A stretch of 64,000 bases of DNA from Salvelinus alpinus. Taxonomy: Eukaryota; Chordata; Actinopteri; Salmoniformes; Salmonidae. This document shows positions 12,401-25,671 of the stretch, piece by piece. The position numbers were made by a program, and so were the translations under genes. Numbering within the stretch: the stretch's first letter is position 1; each line of letters begins with the position of its first letter. The stretch lies in assembly GCF_045679555.1 (NCBI RefSeq), contig NC_092092.1:14005190-14069189 (forward strand), in the 5' to 3' direction. The notes below the pieces were generated by a model. That model made no database searches, was not told the origin of the DNA, and worked only from the letters and a program-made list of their open reading frames with translations.

Positions 12401-15400
12401 TTGCTAGGTATTACTGTTGGAACTAGAAACACAAGCATATTGCTAGGTATTACTGTTGAAGCTAGAAACACAAGCATTTAGCTAGGTATTACTGTAGGAG
12501 CTAGAAACACAAGCATTTAGCTACGTATTACTGTTGGAGCTAGAAACACAAGCATATTGCTAGGTATTACTGTTGAAGCTAGAAACACAAGCATTTAGCT
12601 AGGTATTACTGTACTGTAGGAGCTAGAAACACAAGCATTTAGCTGGGTATTACTGTTGGAGCTAGAAACACAAGCATTTAGCTGGGTATTACTGTTGGAG
12701 CTAGAAACACAAGCATTTAGCTGGGTATTACTGTTGGAGCTAGAAACACAAGCATTTAGCTACGTATTACTGTTGGAGCTAGAAACACAAGCATTTAGTT
12801 AGGTATTACTGTTGAAGCTAGAAACACAAGCATTTAGCTACGTATTACTGTTGGAGCTAGAAACACAAGCATATTGCTAGGTATTACTGTTGGAGCTAGA
12901 AACACAAGCATTTAGCTAGGTATTACTGTTGGAGCTAGAAACACAAGCATATTGCTAGGTATTACTGTTGGAGCTAGAAACACAAGCATATTGCTAGGTA
13001 TTACTGTTGGAGCTAGAAACACAAGCATATTGCTAGGTATTACTGTTGGAGCTAGAAACACAAGCATATTGTTAGTTATTACTGTTGGAGCAAGAAACAC
13101 AAGCATTTAGCTGGGTATTACTGTACTGTTGGAGCCAGAAACACAAGCATTTAGTTAGGTATTACTGTTGGAGCTAGTAACACAAGCATATTGCTAGGTA
13201 TCACTGTTGGAGCTAAAAACACAAGCATTTAGCTAGGTATTACTGTTGGAGCAAGAAACACAAGCATTTAGCTGGGTATTACTGTACTGTTGGAGCCAGA
13301 AACACAAGCATTTAGTTAGGTATTACTGTTGGAGCTAGAAACACAAGCATTTAGCTGGGTATTACTGTTGGAGCTAGAAACACAAGCATATTGCTAGGTA
13401 TCACTGTTGGAGCTAGAAACACAAGCATTTAGCTACGTATTACTGTTGGAGCAAGAAACACAAGCATTTAGCTAGGTATTACTGTTGGAGCTAGAAACAC
13501 AAGCATTTAGCTGGGTATTACTGTTGGAGCTAGAAACACAAGCATTTAGCTGGGTATTACTGTTGGAGCTAGAAACACAAGCATTTAGCTGGGTATTACT
13601 GTTGGAGCTAGTAACACAAGCATATTGCTAGGTATTACTGTTGAAGCTAGAAACACAAGCATATTGCTAGGTATTACTGTTGAAGCTAGAAACACAAGCA
13701 TTTAGTTAGGTATTACTGTTGGAGCTAGAAACACAAGCATTTAGCTGGGTATTACTGTTGGAGCTAGAAACACAAGCATATTGCTAGGTATTACTGTTGG
13801 AGCTAGAAACACAAGCATTTAGCTGCGTATTACTGTTGGAGCAAGAAACACAAGCATTTAGCTGGGTATTACTGTACTGTTGGAGCCAGAAACACAAGCA
13901 TTTAGTTAGGAATTACTGTTGGAGCTAGAAACACAAGCATTTAGTTAGGTATTACTGTTGGAGCTAGAAACACAAGCATTTGGCTGGGTATTACTGTTGG
14001 AGCTAGAAACACAAGCATTTAGCTGGGTATTACTGTTGGAGCTAGAAACACAAGCATATTGCTAGGTATTACTGTTGGAGCTAGAAACACAAGCATTTAG
14101 CTGGGTATTACTGTTGGAGCTAGAAACACAAGCATTTAGCTGGGTATTACTGTTGGAGCTAGAAACACAAGCATTTAGCTACGTATTACTGTTGGAGCAT
14201 GAAACACAAGCATTTAGCTACGTATTACTGTTGGAGCTAGAAACACAAGCATTTAGCTGGGTATTACTGTTGGAGCTAGAAACACAAGCATTTAGCTGGG
14301 TATTACTGTTGGAGCTAGAAACACAAGCATTTAGCTGGGTATTACTGTTGGAGCTAGTAACACAAGCATATTGCTAGGTATTACTGTTGGAGCAAGAAAC
14401 ACAAGCATTTAGTTAGGTATTACTGTTGGAGCTAGAAACACAAGCATTTAGCTGGGTATTACTGTTGGAGCTAGAAACACAAGCATTTAGCTACGTATTA
14501 CTGTTGGAGCTAGAAACACAAGCATTTAGTTAGGTATTACTGTTGAAGCTAGAAACACAAGCATTTAGCTACGTATTACTGTTGGAGCTAGAAACACAAG
14601 CATATTGCTAGGTATTACTGTTGGAGCTAGAAACACAAGCATTTAGCTAGGTATTACTGTTGGAGCTAGAAACACAAGCATATTGCTAGGTATTACTGTT
14701 GGAGCTAGAAACACAAGCATATTGCTAGGTATTACTGTACTGTTGGAGCTAGTAACACAAGCATATTGCTAGGTAGTACTGTTGGAGCTAGAAACACAAG
14801 CATATTGCTAGGTATTACTGTTGGAGCTAGAAACACAAGCATATTGCTAGGTATTACTGTTGGAGCTAGAAACACAAGCATATTGCTAGGTATTACTGTT
14901 GGAGCTAGAAACACAAGCATATTGCTAGGTATTACTGTTGGAGCTAGAAACACAAGCATATTGCTAGGTATTACTGTTGGAGCTAGAAACACAAGCATAT
15001 TGCTAGGTATTACTGTTGGAGCTAGAAACACAAGCATATTGTTAGTTATTACTGTTGGAGCTAGTAACACAAGCATATTGTTAGGTATTACTGTTGGAGC
15101 TAGTAACACGAGCATATTGCTAGGTATTACTGTTGGAGCTAGTAACACGAGCATATTGCTAGGTATCACTGTTGGAGCTAAAAACACAAGCATTTAGCTA
15201 GGTATTACTGTTGGAGCAAGAAACACAAGCATTTAGCTGGGTATTACTGTACTGTTGGAGCCAGAAACACAAGCATTTAGTTAGGTATTACTGTTGGAGC
15301 TAGAAACACAAGCATTTAGCTGGGTATTACTGTTGGAGCTAGAAACACAAGCATATTGCTAGGTATCACTGTTGGAGCTAGAAACACAAGCATTTAGCTA

Positions 15401-16172
15401 CGTATTACTGTTGGAGCAAGAAACACAAGCATTTAGCTAGGTATTACTGTTGGAGCTAGAAACACAAGCATTTAGCTGGGTATTACTGTTGGAGCTAGAA
15501 ACACAAGCATTTAGCTGGGTATTACTGTTGGAGCTAGAAACACAAGCATTTAGCTGGGTATTACTGTTGGAGCTAGAAACACAAGCATTTAGCTGGGTAT
15601 TACTGTTGGAGCTAGTAACACAAGCATATTGCTAGGTATTACTGTTGAAGCTAGAAACACAAGCATTTAGTTAGGTATTACTGTTGGAGCTAGAAACACA
15701 AGCATTTAGCTGGGTATTACTGTTGGAGCTAGAAACACAAGCATATTGCTAGGTATCACTGTTGGAGCTAGAAACACAAGCATTTAGCTACGTATTACTG
15801 TTGGAGCAAGAAACACAAGCATTTAGCTAGGTATTACTGTTGGAGCTAGAAACACAAGCATTTAGCTGGGTATTACTGTTGGAGCTAGAAACACAAGCAT
15901 TTAGCTGGGTATTACTGTTGGAGCTAGAAACACAAGCATTTAGCTGGGTATTACTGTTGGAGCTAGTAACACAAGCATATTGCTAGGTATTACTGTTGAA
16001 GCTAGAAACACAAGCATTTAGTTAGGTATTACTGTTGGAGCTAGAAACACAAGCATTTAGCTGGGTATTACTGTTGGAGCTAGAAACACAAGCATATTGC
16101 TAGGTATTACTGTTGGAGCTAGAAACACAAGCATTTAGCTGGGTATTACTGTTGGAGCTAGAAACACAAGCA
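6483..16172. repeat. 39-bp tandem array, about 9.7 kb
   Basis: About 248 copies of a 39-bp unit with core ggagctagaaacacaagcat followed by a variable part. Two main unit types exist: one ends tttagctgggtattactgtt (or aggt, acgt), the other has attgctaggt or attgttagtt in that place. Rare longer units carry an extra tactg ('tattactgtactgttgg'). Blocks of one type alternate with blocks of the other, and long stretches recur (compare 8461-8780 with 14451-14770). The open frames on both strands follow from the 13-codon unit and are not genes. Confidence 0.98.
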
Positions 16173-16449
16173 TTTAGCTAAGTTTTAACATCTGCAAGTC
16201 TGTGTATGTGACCAATACATTTTATTTGATCACCGCCATCTAGTGGCCAAAATATATAAATGACAAGATTTGGTTCAGTACTCCAGCACTGCAGGTGGCT
16301 GATAAATCACTAATATTAACTTTACGCTTTTTACAAACACAAAAGAATAAGAAAATGTACTTATTTCAAATGGATATATCCTCATGGTGCTGCCCATGCT
16401 GTCACAGACGGCATAATGGCACAGATACAAAAATGAGTCCTCTATCGGC
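16173..16449. other. Unique spacer; possible retroelement tail at its start
   Basis: The first bases (tgtgtatgtgaccaatacat, then tttatttga) resemble the 3' tail common to salmonid retroelements. This raises the possibility that the 39-bp array also grew inside a mobile element. The rest shows no gene. Confidence 0.45.
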
Positions 16450-19400
16450 AGGGAACCTAGCGGTTAGAGAGGCGAGCCAGCAACCGGAGGGTTGCCTGTT
16501 CGAATCCCAGGTCCGATGGGAGAAATCTGTCGGGAAGTGAGCTGGCAACCAGAGGGTTGCTGGTATCAAATCATAGATGCCATTGCCTGCCATCGTACCC
16601 TTGAGCAACAACAGCTCTCTGGGCTCTAAGTGAGGCAGCCCCACACACCTCTCCACCCCCCTCAACAACAGCTCTCTGGGCTCTAAGTGAAGCATCCCCA
16701 CACACCTCTCCACCCCCTCAACAACAGCTCTCTGGGCTCTAAGTGAAGCAGCCCCACACACCTCTCCACCCCCCACAACAACAGCTCTCTGGGCTCTTAG
16801 TGAAGCAGCCCCACACACCTCTCCACCCCCCACAACAACAGCTCTCTGGGCTCTTAGTGAAGCATCCCCACACACCTCTCCACCCCCCTCAACAACAGCT
16901 CTCTGGGCTCTAAGTGAAGCAGCCCCACACACCTCTCCACCCCCCTCAACAACAGCTCTCTGGGCTCTAAGTGAAGCATCCCCACACACCTCTCCACCCC
17001 CTCAACAACAGCTCTCTGGGCTCTAAGTGAAGCAGCCCCACACACCTCTCCACCCCCCACAACAACAGCTCTCTGGGCTCTTAGTGAAGCAGCCCCACAC
17101 ACCTCTCCACCCCCCACAACAACAGCTCTCTGGGCTCTTAGTGAAGCATCCCCACACACCTCTCCACCCCCCTCAACAACAGCTCTCTGGGCTCTAAGTG
17201 AAGCAGCCCCACACACCTCTCCACCCCCCACAACAACAGCTCTCTGGGCTCTAAGTGAAGCAGCCCCCCACACCTCTCCACCCCCCTCAACAACAGCTCT
17301 CTGGGCTCTAAGTGAAGCAGCCCCACACACCTCTCCACCCCCCTCAACAACAGCTCTCTGGGCTCTTAGTGAAGCAGCCCCACACACCTCTCCACCCCCC
17401 ACAACAACAGCTCTCTGGGCTCTTAGTGAAGCAGCCCCACACACCTCTCCACCCCCCACAACAACAGCTCTCTGGGCTCTTAGTGAAGCAGCCCCACACA
17501 CCTCTCCACCCCCCACAACAACAGCTCTCTGGGCTCTAAGTGAAGCAGCCCCACACACCTCTCCACCCCCCACAACAACAGCTCTCTGGGCTCTAAGTGA
17601 AGCAGCCCCACACACCTCTCCACCCCCACAACAACAGCTCTCTGGGCTCTAAGTGAAGCAGCCCCACACACCTCTCCAACCCCCACAACAACAGCTCTCT
17701 GGGCTCTTAGTGAAGCAGCCCCACACACCTCTCCACCCCCCACAACAACAGCTCTCTGGGCTCTAAGTGAAGCAGCCCCACACACCTCTCCACCCCCCAC
17801 AACAACAGCTCTCTGGGCTCTTAGTGAAGCAGCCCCACACACCTCTCCACCCCCCACAACAACAGCTCTCTGGGCTCTAAGTGAAGCAGCCCAACACACC
17901 TCTCCACCCCCCTCAACAACAGCTCTCTGGGCTCTAAGTGAGGCATCCCCCCACAACAACAGCTCACTGGGCTCTAAGTGAAGCAGCCCCCCACACCTCT
18001 CCAACCCCCACAACAACAGCTCTCTGGGCTCTAAGTGAAGCAGCCCCACACACCTCTCCACCCCCCACAACAACAGCTCTCTGGGCTCTTAGTGAAGCAG
18101 CCCCACACACCTCTCCACCCCCCACAACAACAGCTCTCTGGGCTCTAAGTGAAGCAGCCCCACACACCTCTCCACCCCCCACAACAACAGCTCTCTGGGC
18201 TCTAAGTGAAGCAGCCCCACACACCTCTCCACCCCCACAACAACAGCTCTCTGGGCTCTAAGTGAAGCAGCCCCACACACCTCTCCAACCCCCACAACAA
18301 CAGCTCTCTGGGCTCTTAGTGAAGCAGCCCCACACACCTCTCCACCCCCCACAACAACAGCTCTCTGGGCTCTAAGTGAAGCAGCCCCACACACCTCTCC
18401 ACCCCCCACAACAACAGCTCTCTGGGCTCTTAGTGAAGCAGCCCCACACACCTCTCCACCCCCCACAACAACAGCTCTCTGGGCTCTAAGTGAAGCAGCC
18501 CAACACACCTCTCCACCCCCCTCAACAACAGCTCTCTGGGCTCTAAGTGAGGCATCCCCCCACAACAACAGCTCACTGGGCTCTAAGTGAAGCAGCCCCC
18601 CACACCTCTCCAACCCCCACAACAACAGCTCTCTGGGCTCTAAGTGAGGCAGCCCCACACACCTCTCCACCCCCCACAACAACAGCTCTCTGGGCTCTAA
18701 GTGAAGCAGCCCCACACACCTCTCCACCCCCCACAACAACAGCTCTCTGGGCTCTAAGTGAAGCAGCCCCACACACCTCTCCACCCCCACAACAACAGCT
18801 CTCTGGGCTCTAAGTGAAGCAGCCCCACACACCTCTCCAACCCCCACAACAACAGCTCTCTGGGCTCTTAGTGAAGCAGCCCCACACACCTCTCCACCCC
18901 CCACAACAACAGCTCTCTGGGCTCTAAGTGAAGCAGCCCCACACACCTCTCCACCCCCCACAACAACAGCTCTCTGGGCTCTTAGTGAAGCAGCCCCACA
19001 CACCTCTCCACCCCCCACAACAACAGCTCTCTGGGCTCTAAGTGAAGCAGCCCAACACACCTCTCCACCCCCCTCAACAACAGCTCTCTGGGCTCTAAGT
19101 GAGGCATCCCCCCACAACAACAGCTCACTGGGCTCTAAGTGAAGCAGCCCCCCACACCTCTCCAACCCCCACAACAACAGCTCTCTGGGCTCTAAGTGAG
19201 GCAGCCCCACACACCTCTCCACCCCCACAACAACAGCTCTCTGGGCTCTAAGTGAAGCATCCCCCCACACCTCTCCAACCCCCACAACAACAGCTCTCTG
19301 GGCTCTTAGTGAAGCAGCCCCACACACCTCTCCACCCCCCACAACAACAGCTCTCTGGGCTCTAAGTGAGGCATCCCCCCACACCTCTCCAACCCCCACA

Positions 19401-22400
19401 ACAACAGCTCTCTGGGCTCTAAGTGAGGCATCCCCCCACACCTCTCCAACCCCCACAACAACAGCTCTCTGGGCTCTAAGTGAGGCATCCCCCCACACCT
19501 CTCCACCCCCCACAACAACAGCTCTCTGGGCTCTAAGTGAAGCAGCCCCACACACCTCTCCAACCCCCACAACAACAGCTCTCTGGGCTCTAAGTGAAGC
19601 AGCCCCACACACCTCTCCACCCCCCACAACAACAGCTCTCTGGGCTCTAAGGGAAGCAGCCCAACACACCTCTCCAACCCCCACAACAACAGCTCTCTGG
19701 GCTCTAAGTGAAGCAGCCCCACACACCTCTCCAACCCCCACAACAACAGCTCTCTGGGCTCTAAGTGAAGCAGCCCCACACACCTCTCCACCCCCCTCAA
19801 CAACAGCTCACTGGGCTCTTAGTGAAGCAGCCCCACACACCTCTCCACCCCCCACAACAACAGCTCTCTGGGCTCTAAGTGAAGCAGCCCCACACACCTC
19901 TCCAACCCCCACAACAACAGCTCTCTGGGCTCTAAGTGAAGCAGCCCCACACACCTCTCCAACCCCCACAACAACAGCTCTCTGGGCTCTTAGTGAAGCA
20001 GCCCCACACACCTCTCCACCCCCCACAACAACAGCTCTCTGGGCTCTAAGTGAAGCAGCCCCACATCTCTCTCCAACCCCCACAACAACAGCTCTCTGGG
20101 CTCTAAGTGAAGCAGCCCCCACATCTCTTCTCCAACCCCCAAAACAACAGCTCTCTGGGCTCTAAGTGAGGCAGCCCCACACACCTCTCCACCCCCCACA
20201 ACAACAGCTCTCTGGGCTCTAAGTGAAGCAGCCCCACACACCTCTCCACCCCCCACAACAACAGCTCTCTGGGCTCTAAGTGAAGCAGCCCCACACACCT
20301 CTCCACCCCCACAACAACAGCTCTCTGGGCTCTAAGTGAGGCAGCCCCACACACCTCTCCACCCCCCACAACAACAGCTCTCTGGGCTCTTAGTGAAGCA
20401 GCCCCACACACCTCTCCACCCCCCACAACAACAGCTCTCTGGGCTCTAAGTGAAGCAGCCCCACACACCTCTCCACCCCCCACAACAACAGCTCTCTGGG
20501 CTCTTAGTGAAGCAGCCCCACACACCTCTCCACCCCCCACAACAACAGCTCTCTGGGCTCTAAGTGAAGCAGCCCAACACACCTCTCCACCCCCCTCAAC
20601 AACAGCTCTCTGGGCTCTAAGTGAGGCATCCCCCCACAACAACAGCTCACTGGGCTCTAAGTGAAGCAGCCCCCCACACCTCTCCAACCCCCACAACAAC
20701 AGCTCTCTGGGCTCTAAGTGAGGCAGCCCCACACACCTCTCCACCCCCACAACAACAGCTCTCTGGGCTCTAAGTGAAGCATCCCCCCACACCTCTCCAA
20801 CCCCCACAACAACAGCTCTCTGGGCTCTTAGTGAAGCAGCCCCACACACCTCTCCACCCCCCACAACAACAGCTCTCTGGGCTCTAAGTGAGGCATCCCC
20901 CCACACCTCTCCAACCCCCACAACAACAGCTCTCTGGGCTCTAAGTGAGGCATCCCCCCACACCTCTCCAACCCCCACAACAACAGCTCTCTGGGCTCTA
21001 AGTGAGGCATCCCCCCACACCTCTCCACCCCCCACAACAACAGCTCTCTGGGCTCTAAGTGAAGCAGCCCCACACACCTCTCCAACCCCCACAACAACAG
21101 CTCTCTGGGCTCTAAGTGAAGCAGCCCCACACACCTCTCCACCCCCCACAACAACAGCTCTCTGGGCTCTAAGGGAAGCAGCCCAACACACCTCTCCAAC
21201 CCCCACAACAACAGCTCTCTGGGCTCTAAGTGAAGCAGCCCCACACACCTCTCCAACCCCCACAACAACAGCTCTCTGGGCTCTAAGTGAAGCAGCCCCA
21301 CACACCTCTCCACCCCCCTCAACAACAGCTCACTGGGCTCTTAGTGAAGCAGCCCCACACACCTCTCCACCCCCCACAACAACAGCTCTCTGGGCTCTAA
21401 GTGAAGCAGCCCCACACACCTCTCCAACCCCCACAACAACAGCTCTCTGGGCTCTAAGTGAAGCAGCCCCACACACCTCTCCAACCCCCACAACAACAGC
21501 TCTCTGGGCTCTTAGTGAAGCAGCCCCACACACCTCTCCACCCCCCACAACAACAGCTCTCTGGGCTCTAAGTGAGGCAGCCCCACACACCTCTCCACGC
21601 CCCACAACAACAGCTCTCTGGGCTCTAAGTGAAGCAGCCCCACACACCTCTCCACCCCCCACAACAACAGCTCTCTGGGCTCTCAAAGCCTGAAGCATCC
21701 CCCCACAACAGCTCACTGGGCTCAAGTGAGCAGCCCCCCACACCTCTCCACCCAACAGCTCTCTGGGCTCTAAGTGAGGCAGCCCCACACACCTCTCCAC
21801 CCCCCACAACAACAGCTCTCTGGGCTCTAAGTGAAGCAGCCCCACACACCTCTCCACCCCCCACAACAACAGCTCTCTGGGCTCTAAGTGAAGCAGCCCC
21901 ACACACCTCTCCACCCCCACAACAACAGCTCTCTGGGCTCTAAGTGAAGCAGCCCCACACACCTCTCCAACCCCCACAACAACAGCTCTCTGGGCTCTTA
22001 GTGAAGCAGCCCCACACACCTCTCCACCCCCCACAACAACAGCTCTCTGGGCTCTAAGTGAAGCAGCCCCACACACCTCTCCACCCCCCACAACAACAGC
22101 TCTCTGGGCTCTTAGTGAAGCAGCCCCACACACCTCTCCACCCCCCACAACAACAGCTCTCTGGGCTCTAAGTGAAGCAGCCCAACACACCTCTCCACCC
22201 CCCTCAACAACAGCTCTCTGGGCTCTAAGTGAGGCATCCCCCCACAACAACAGCTCACTGGGCTCTAAGTGAAGCAGCCCCCCACACCTCTCCAACCCCC
22301 ACAACAACAGCTCTCTGGGCTCTAAGTGAGGCAGCCCCACACACCTCTCCACCCCCACAACAACAGCTCTCTGGGCTCTAAGTGAAGCATCCCCCCACAC

Positions 22401-24715
22401 CTCTCCAACCCCCACAACAACAGCTCTCTGGGCTCTTAGTGAAGCAGCCCCACACACCTCTCCACCCCCCACAACAACAGCTCTCTGGGCTCTAAGTGAG
22501 GCATCCCCCCACACCTCTCCAACCCCCACAACAACAGCTCTCTGGGCTCTAAGTGAGGCATCCCCCCACACCTCTCCAACCCCCACAACAACAGCTCTCT
22601 GGGCTCTAAGTGAGGCATCCCCCCACACCTCTCCACCCCCCACAACAACAGCTCTCTGGGCTCTAAGTGAAGCAGCCCCACACACCTCTCCAACCCCCAC
22701 AACAACAGCTCTCTGGGCTCTAAGTGAAGCAGCCCCACACACCTCTCCACCCCCCACAACAACAGCTCTCTGGGCTCTAAGGGAAGCAGCCCAACACACC
22801 TCTCCAACCCCCACAACAACAGCTCTCTGGGCTCTAAGTGAAGCAGCCCCACACACCTCTCCAACCCCCACAACAACAGCTCTCTGGGCTCTAAGTGAAG
22901 CAGCCCCACACACCTCTCCACCCCCCTCAACAACAGCTCACTGGGCTCTTAGTGAAGCAGCCCCACACACCTCTCCACCCCCCACAACAACAGCTCTCTG
23001 GGCTCTAAGTGAAGCAGCCCCACACACCTCTCCAACCCCCACAACAACAGCTCTCTGGGCTCTAAGTGAAGCAGCCCCACACACCTCTCCACCCCCACAA
23101 CAACAGCTCTCTGGGCTCTAAGTGAGGCAGCCCCACACACCTCTCCACCCCCACAACAACAGCTCTCTGGGCTCTAAGTGAAGCAGCCCCACATCTCTCT
23201 CCAACCCCCACAACAACAGCTCTCTGGGCTCTAAGTGAAGCAGCCCCACATCTCTCTCCAACCCCCAAAACAACAGCTCTCTGGGCTCTAAGTGAGGCAG
23301 CCCCACACACCTCTCCACCCCCCACAACAACAGCTCTCTGGGCTCTAAGTGAGGCAGCCCCACACACCTCTCCACCCCCACAACAACAGCTCTCTGGGCT
23401 CTAAGTGAAGCAGCCCCACACACCTCTCCACCCCCCACAACAACAGCTCTCTGGGCTCTAAGTGAAGCAGCCCCCCACACACCTCTCCACCCCCCACAAC
23501 AACAGCTCTCTGGGCTCTAAGTGAGGCAGCCCCACACACCTCTCCACCCCCCACAACAACAGCTCTCTGGGCTCTAAGTGAGGCAGCCCCACACACCTCT
23601 CCACCCCCCTCAACAACAGCTCTCTGGGCTCTAAGTGAGGCAGCCCCACATCTCTCTCCAACCCCCACAACAACAGCTCTCTGGGCTCTAAGTGAGGCAG
23701 CACCACACACCTCTCCACCCCCCACAACAACAGCTCTCTGGGCTCTAAGTGAGGCAGCCCCACACACCTCTCCAACCCCCACAACAACAGCTCTCTGGGC
23801 TCTAAGTGAGGCAGCCCCACACACCTCTCCAACCCCCACAACAACAGCTCTCTGGGCTCTAAGTGAGGCAGCCCCTCACACCTCTCCAACCCCCACAACA
23901 ACAGCTCTCTGGGCTCTAAGTGAAGCAGCCCCACACACCTCTCCACCCCCACAACAACAGCTCTCTGGGCTCTAAGTGAAGCAGCCCCACACACCTCTCC
24001 ACCCCCCACAACAACAGCTCTCTGGGCTCTAAGTGAAGCAGCCCCCCACACACCTCTCCACCCCCCACAACAACAGCTCTCTGGGCTCTAAGTGAAGCAG
24101 CCCCACACACCTCTCCACCCCCACAACAACAGCTCTCTGGGCTCTAAGTGAGGCAGCCCCACACACCTCTCCACCCCCCTCAACAACAGTTCTCTGGGCT
24201 CTAAGTGAAGCAGCCCCACACACCTCTCCACCCCCTCAACAACAGCTCTCTGGGCTCTAAGTGAGGCAGCCCCACACACCTCTCCACCCCCCACAACAAC
24301 AGCTCTCTGGGCTCTTAGTGAAGCAGCCCCACACACCTCTCCACCCCCCTCAACAACAGCTCTCTGGGCTCTAAGTGAGGCAGCCCCACACACCTCTCCA
24401 CCCCCACAACAACAGCTCTCTGGGCTCTAAGTGAAGCAGCCCCACACACCTCTCCACCCCCTCAACAACAGCTCTCTGGGCTCTAAGTGAGGCAGCCCCA
24501 CACACCTCTCCACCCCCCTCAACAACAGCTCTCTGGGCTCTAAGTGAAGCAGCCCCACACACCTCTCCAACCCCCACAACAACAGCTTTCAACAACACAC
24601 CTCTCCAAAAATATGTACATTATGTATGTATTTCGGAGAGGTTGGGTTAAAAGCGGATGTCAAATTTATTTTGGACAATTGTGTGCACTTGACCAATGAT
24701 TAAAATGTGTAGAAA
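16450..24715 (+). mobile_element. tRNA-derived SINE split by internal tandem expansion
   Basis: The left part (16450-16620) has a tRNA-like head with an A-box-like segment (acctagcggttagagaggcg) and a B box (ctgttcgaatccc). The body continues (ccattgcctgccatcgtacc, cttgagcaac). The right part (about 24590-24715) holds the matching 3' body: acctctccaaaaatatgtac, then a stretch with ggttaaaagcgga and gtgcacttgaccaatgat. In an ordinary copy of this SINE type the segment 'acaacagctctctgggctct' occurs once between these two parts. Here it is repeated about 140 times. Naming it one SINE is inference from the two matching halves. Confidence 0.8.
16607..24600. repeat. 57-bp satellite array grown from the SINE interior, about 8 kb
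   Basis: About 140 copies of a 57-bp unit with core acaacagctctctgggctct, followed by aagtgaagcagccccacac and a C-rich spacer. Variants include ctcttagtg, gaggcagcc, gcatccccccac, ccaacccccac and ccccctcaac. They recur in a fixed order over longer periods: near-identical blocks begin around 19803, 21325 and 22933 (steps of 1522 and 1608 bp), and smaller blocks recur about every 609 bp (17938, 18547). A rearranged unit lies at 21680-21760. The 19-codon unit gives long meaningless open frames. Confidence 0.97.
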
Positions 24716-25113
24716 TCTGGGGATGAGGATTGCTACAATGACACGTATTGGACACCTGGATAGTTCAATAATGCCTTTTCTTTTATTGCTATCTAAACTA
24801 GAGATATAATCAAAAGATAATTGTTAGTCATTATCCAGACAGCTGTTAACCTAGCCTGGCATTGCATGTCTCACAGTCTCAGGCATCTAAACACACTGTG
24901 GTCATACATCGCCTTGCAGAACAAGCTAATAAAATCGAACAAAAGTGGGACAACACTGATTTAATTGGCTCAGAATTGTTTGAGAATTAAACCATGACAA
25001 CAGTGTTACATCATACAGAATAACTAGTCAGAGAATGTTTCTGAATACATAAACAGGCTTCCTACTAACTACATTTAAATTATGAAAACAGAAGCATTAC
25101 ACTATAAGGGAGT
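24716..25113 (-). other. 3' flank / probable 3' UTR of tbata
   Basis: This unique AT-rich DNA lies downstream of the tbata stop codon. A minus-strand AATAAA (24782-24787) about 330 bases past the stop could serve as the poly(A) signal. If so, transcription ends close to the edge of the SINE-derived array. No other gene is seen. Confidence 0.45.
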
Positions 25114-25229
25114 CTAATCCTTCTGATCACACTGCTTGTTCTGATCATCCTGGGCAATATGTGGCTTAGTTTCGGGCGGATTCGGGCTTTCTGGGTGGAC
25201 CTCAAGGACCTCTGCTTCTCCAATCATCT
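25114..25229 (-). CDS. tbata: tbata last coding exon
   Basis: The acceptor ttctttcttccag is followed by AG, completing a Glu codon. It reads [20 protein letters not shown], continues to an acidic, Gln/Asp/Lys-rich C-terminus and stops at TAG. The IGEAEVL segment matches human IGEAQVL. A 2.7-kb intron made mostly of 21-bp, GT and 29-bp repeats precedes it. Confidence 0.9.
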
Positions 25230-25600
25230 CTGGAAGAAAGAACAGAAGCTTAGAGAGTAACGGACAAGAGCTAGTCAAATATGTTACCTAACCATGACCA
25301 ACCATGATCTAGCCATGACCAACCATGATCTAACCATGACCAACCATGATCTAACCATGACCAACCATGATCTAACCATGACCAACTATGATCTAACCAT
25401 GACCAACCATGATCTAACCATGACCAACCATGATCTAACCATGACCAACCATGATCTAACCATGATCTAACCATGATCTAACCATGACCAACTGTGACCA
25501 ACCTTGTTGATTGGGAAACAGCCCACATGTCATTCCTTGCTATGAAATACATACAGAACTTTGATGTACGATAGAAACTGGCAAGTAAGGTGCAACCTGC

Positions 25601-25671
<71 letters not shown>

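Noticed and set aside
17480..22913. Long open frames in the 57-bp array, e.g. 18089-19783 minus
   Set aside because: The unit is 19 codons long and stop-free in that frame. It is SINE-derived non-coding DNA.
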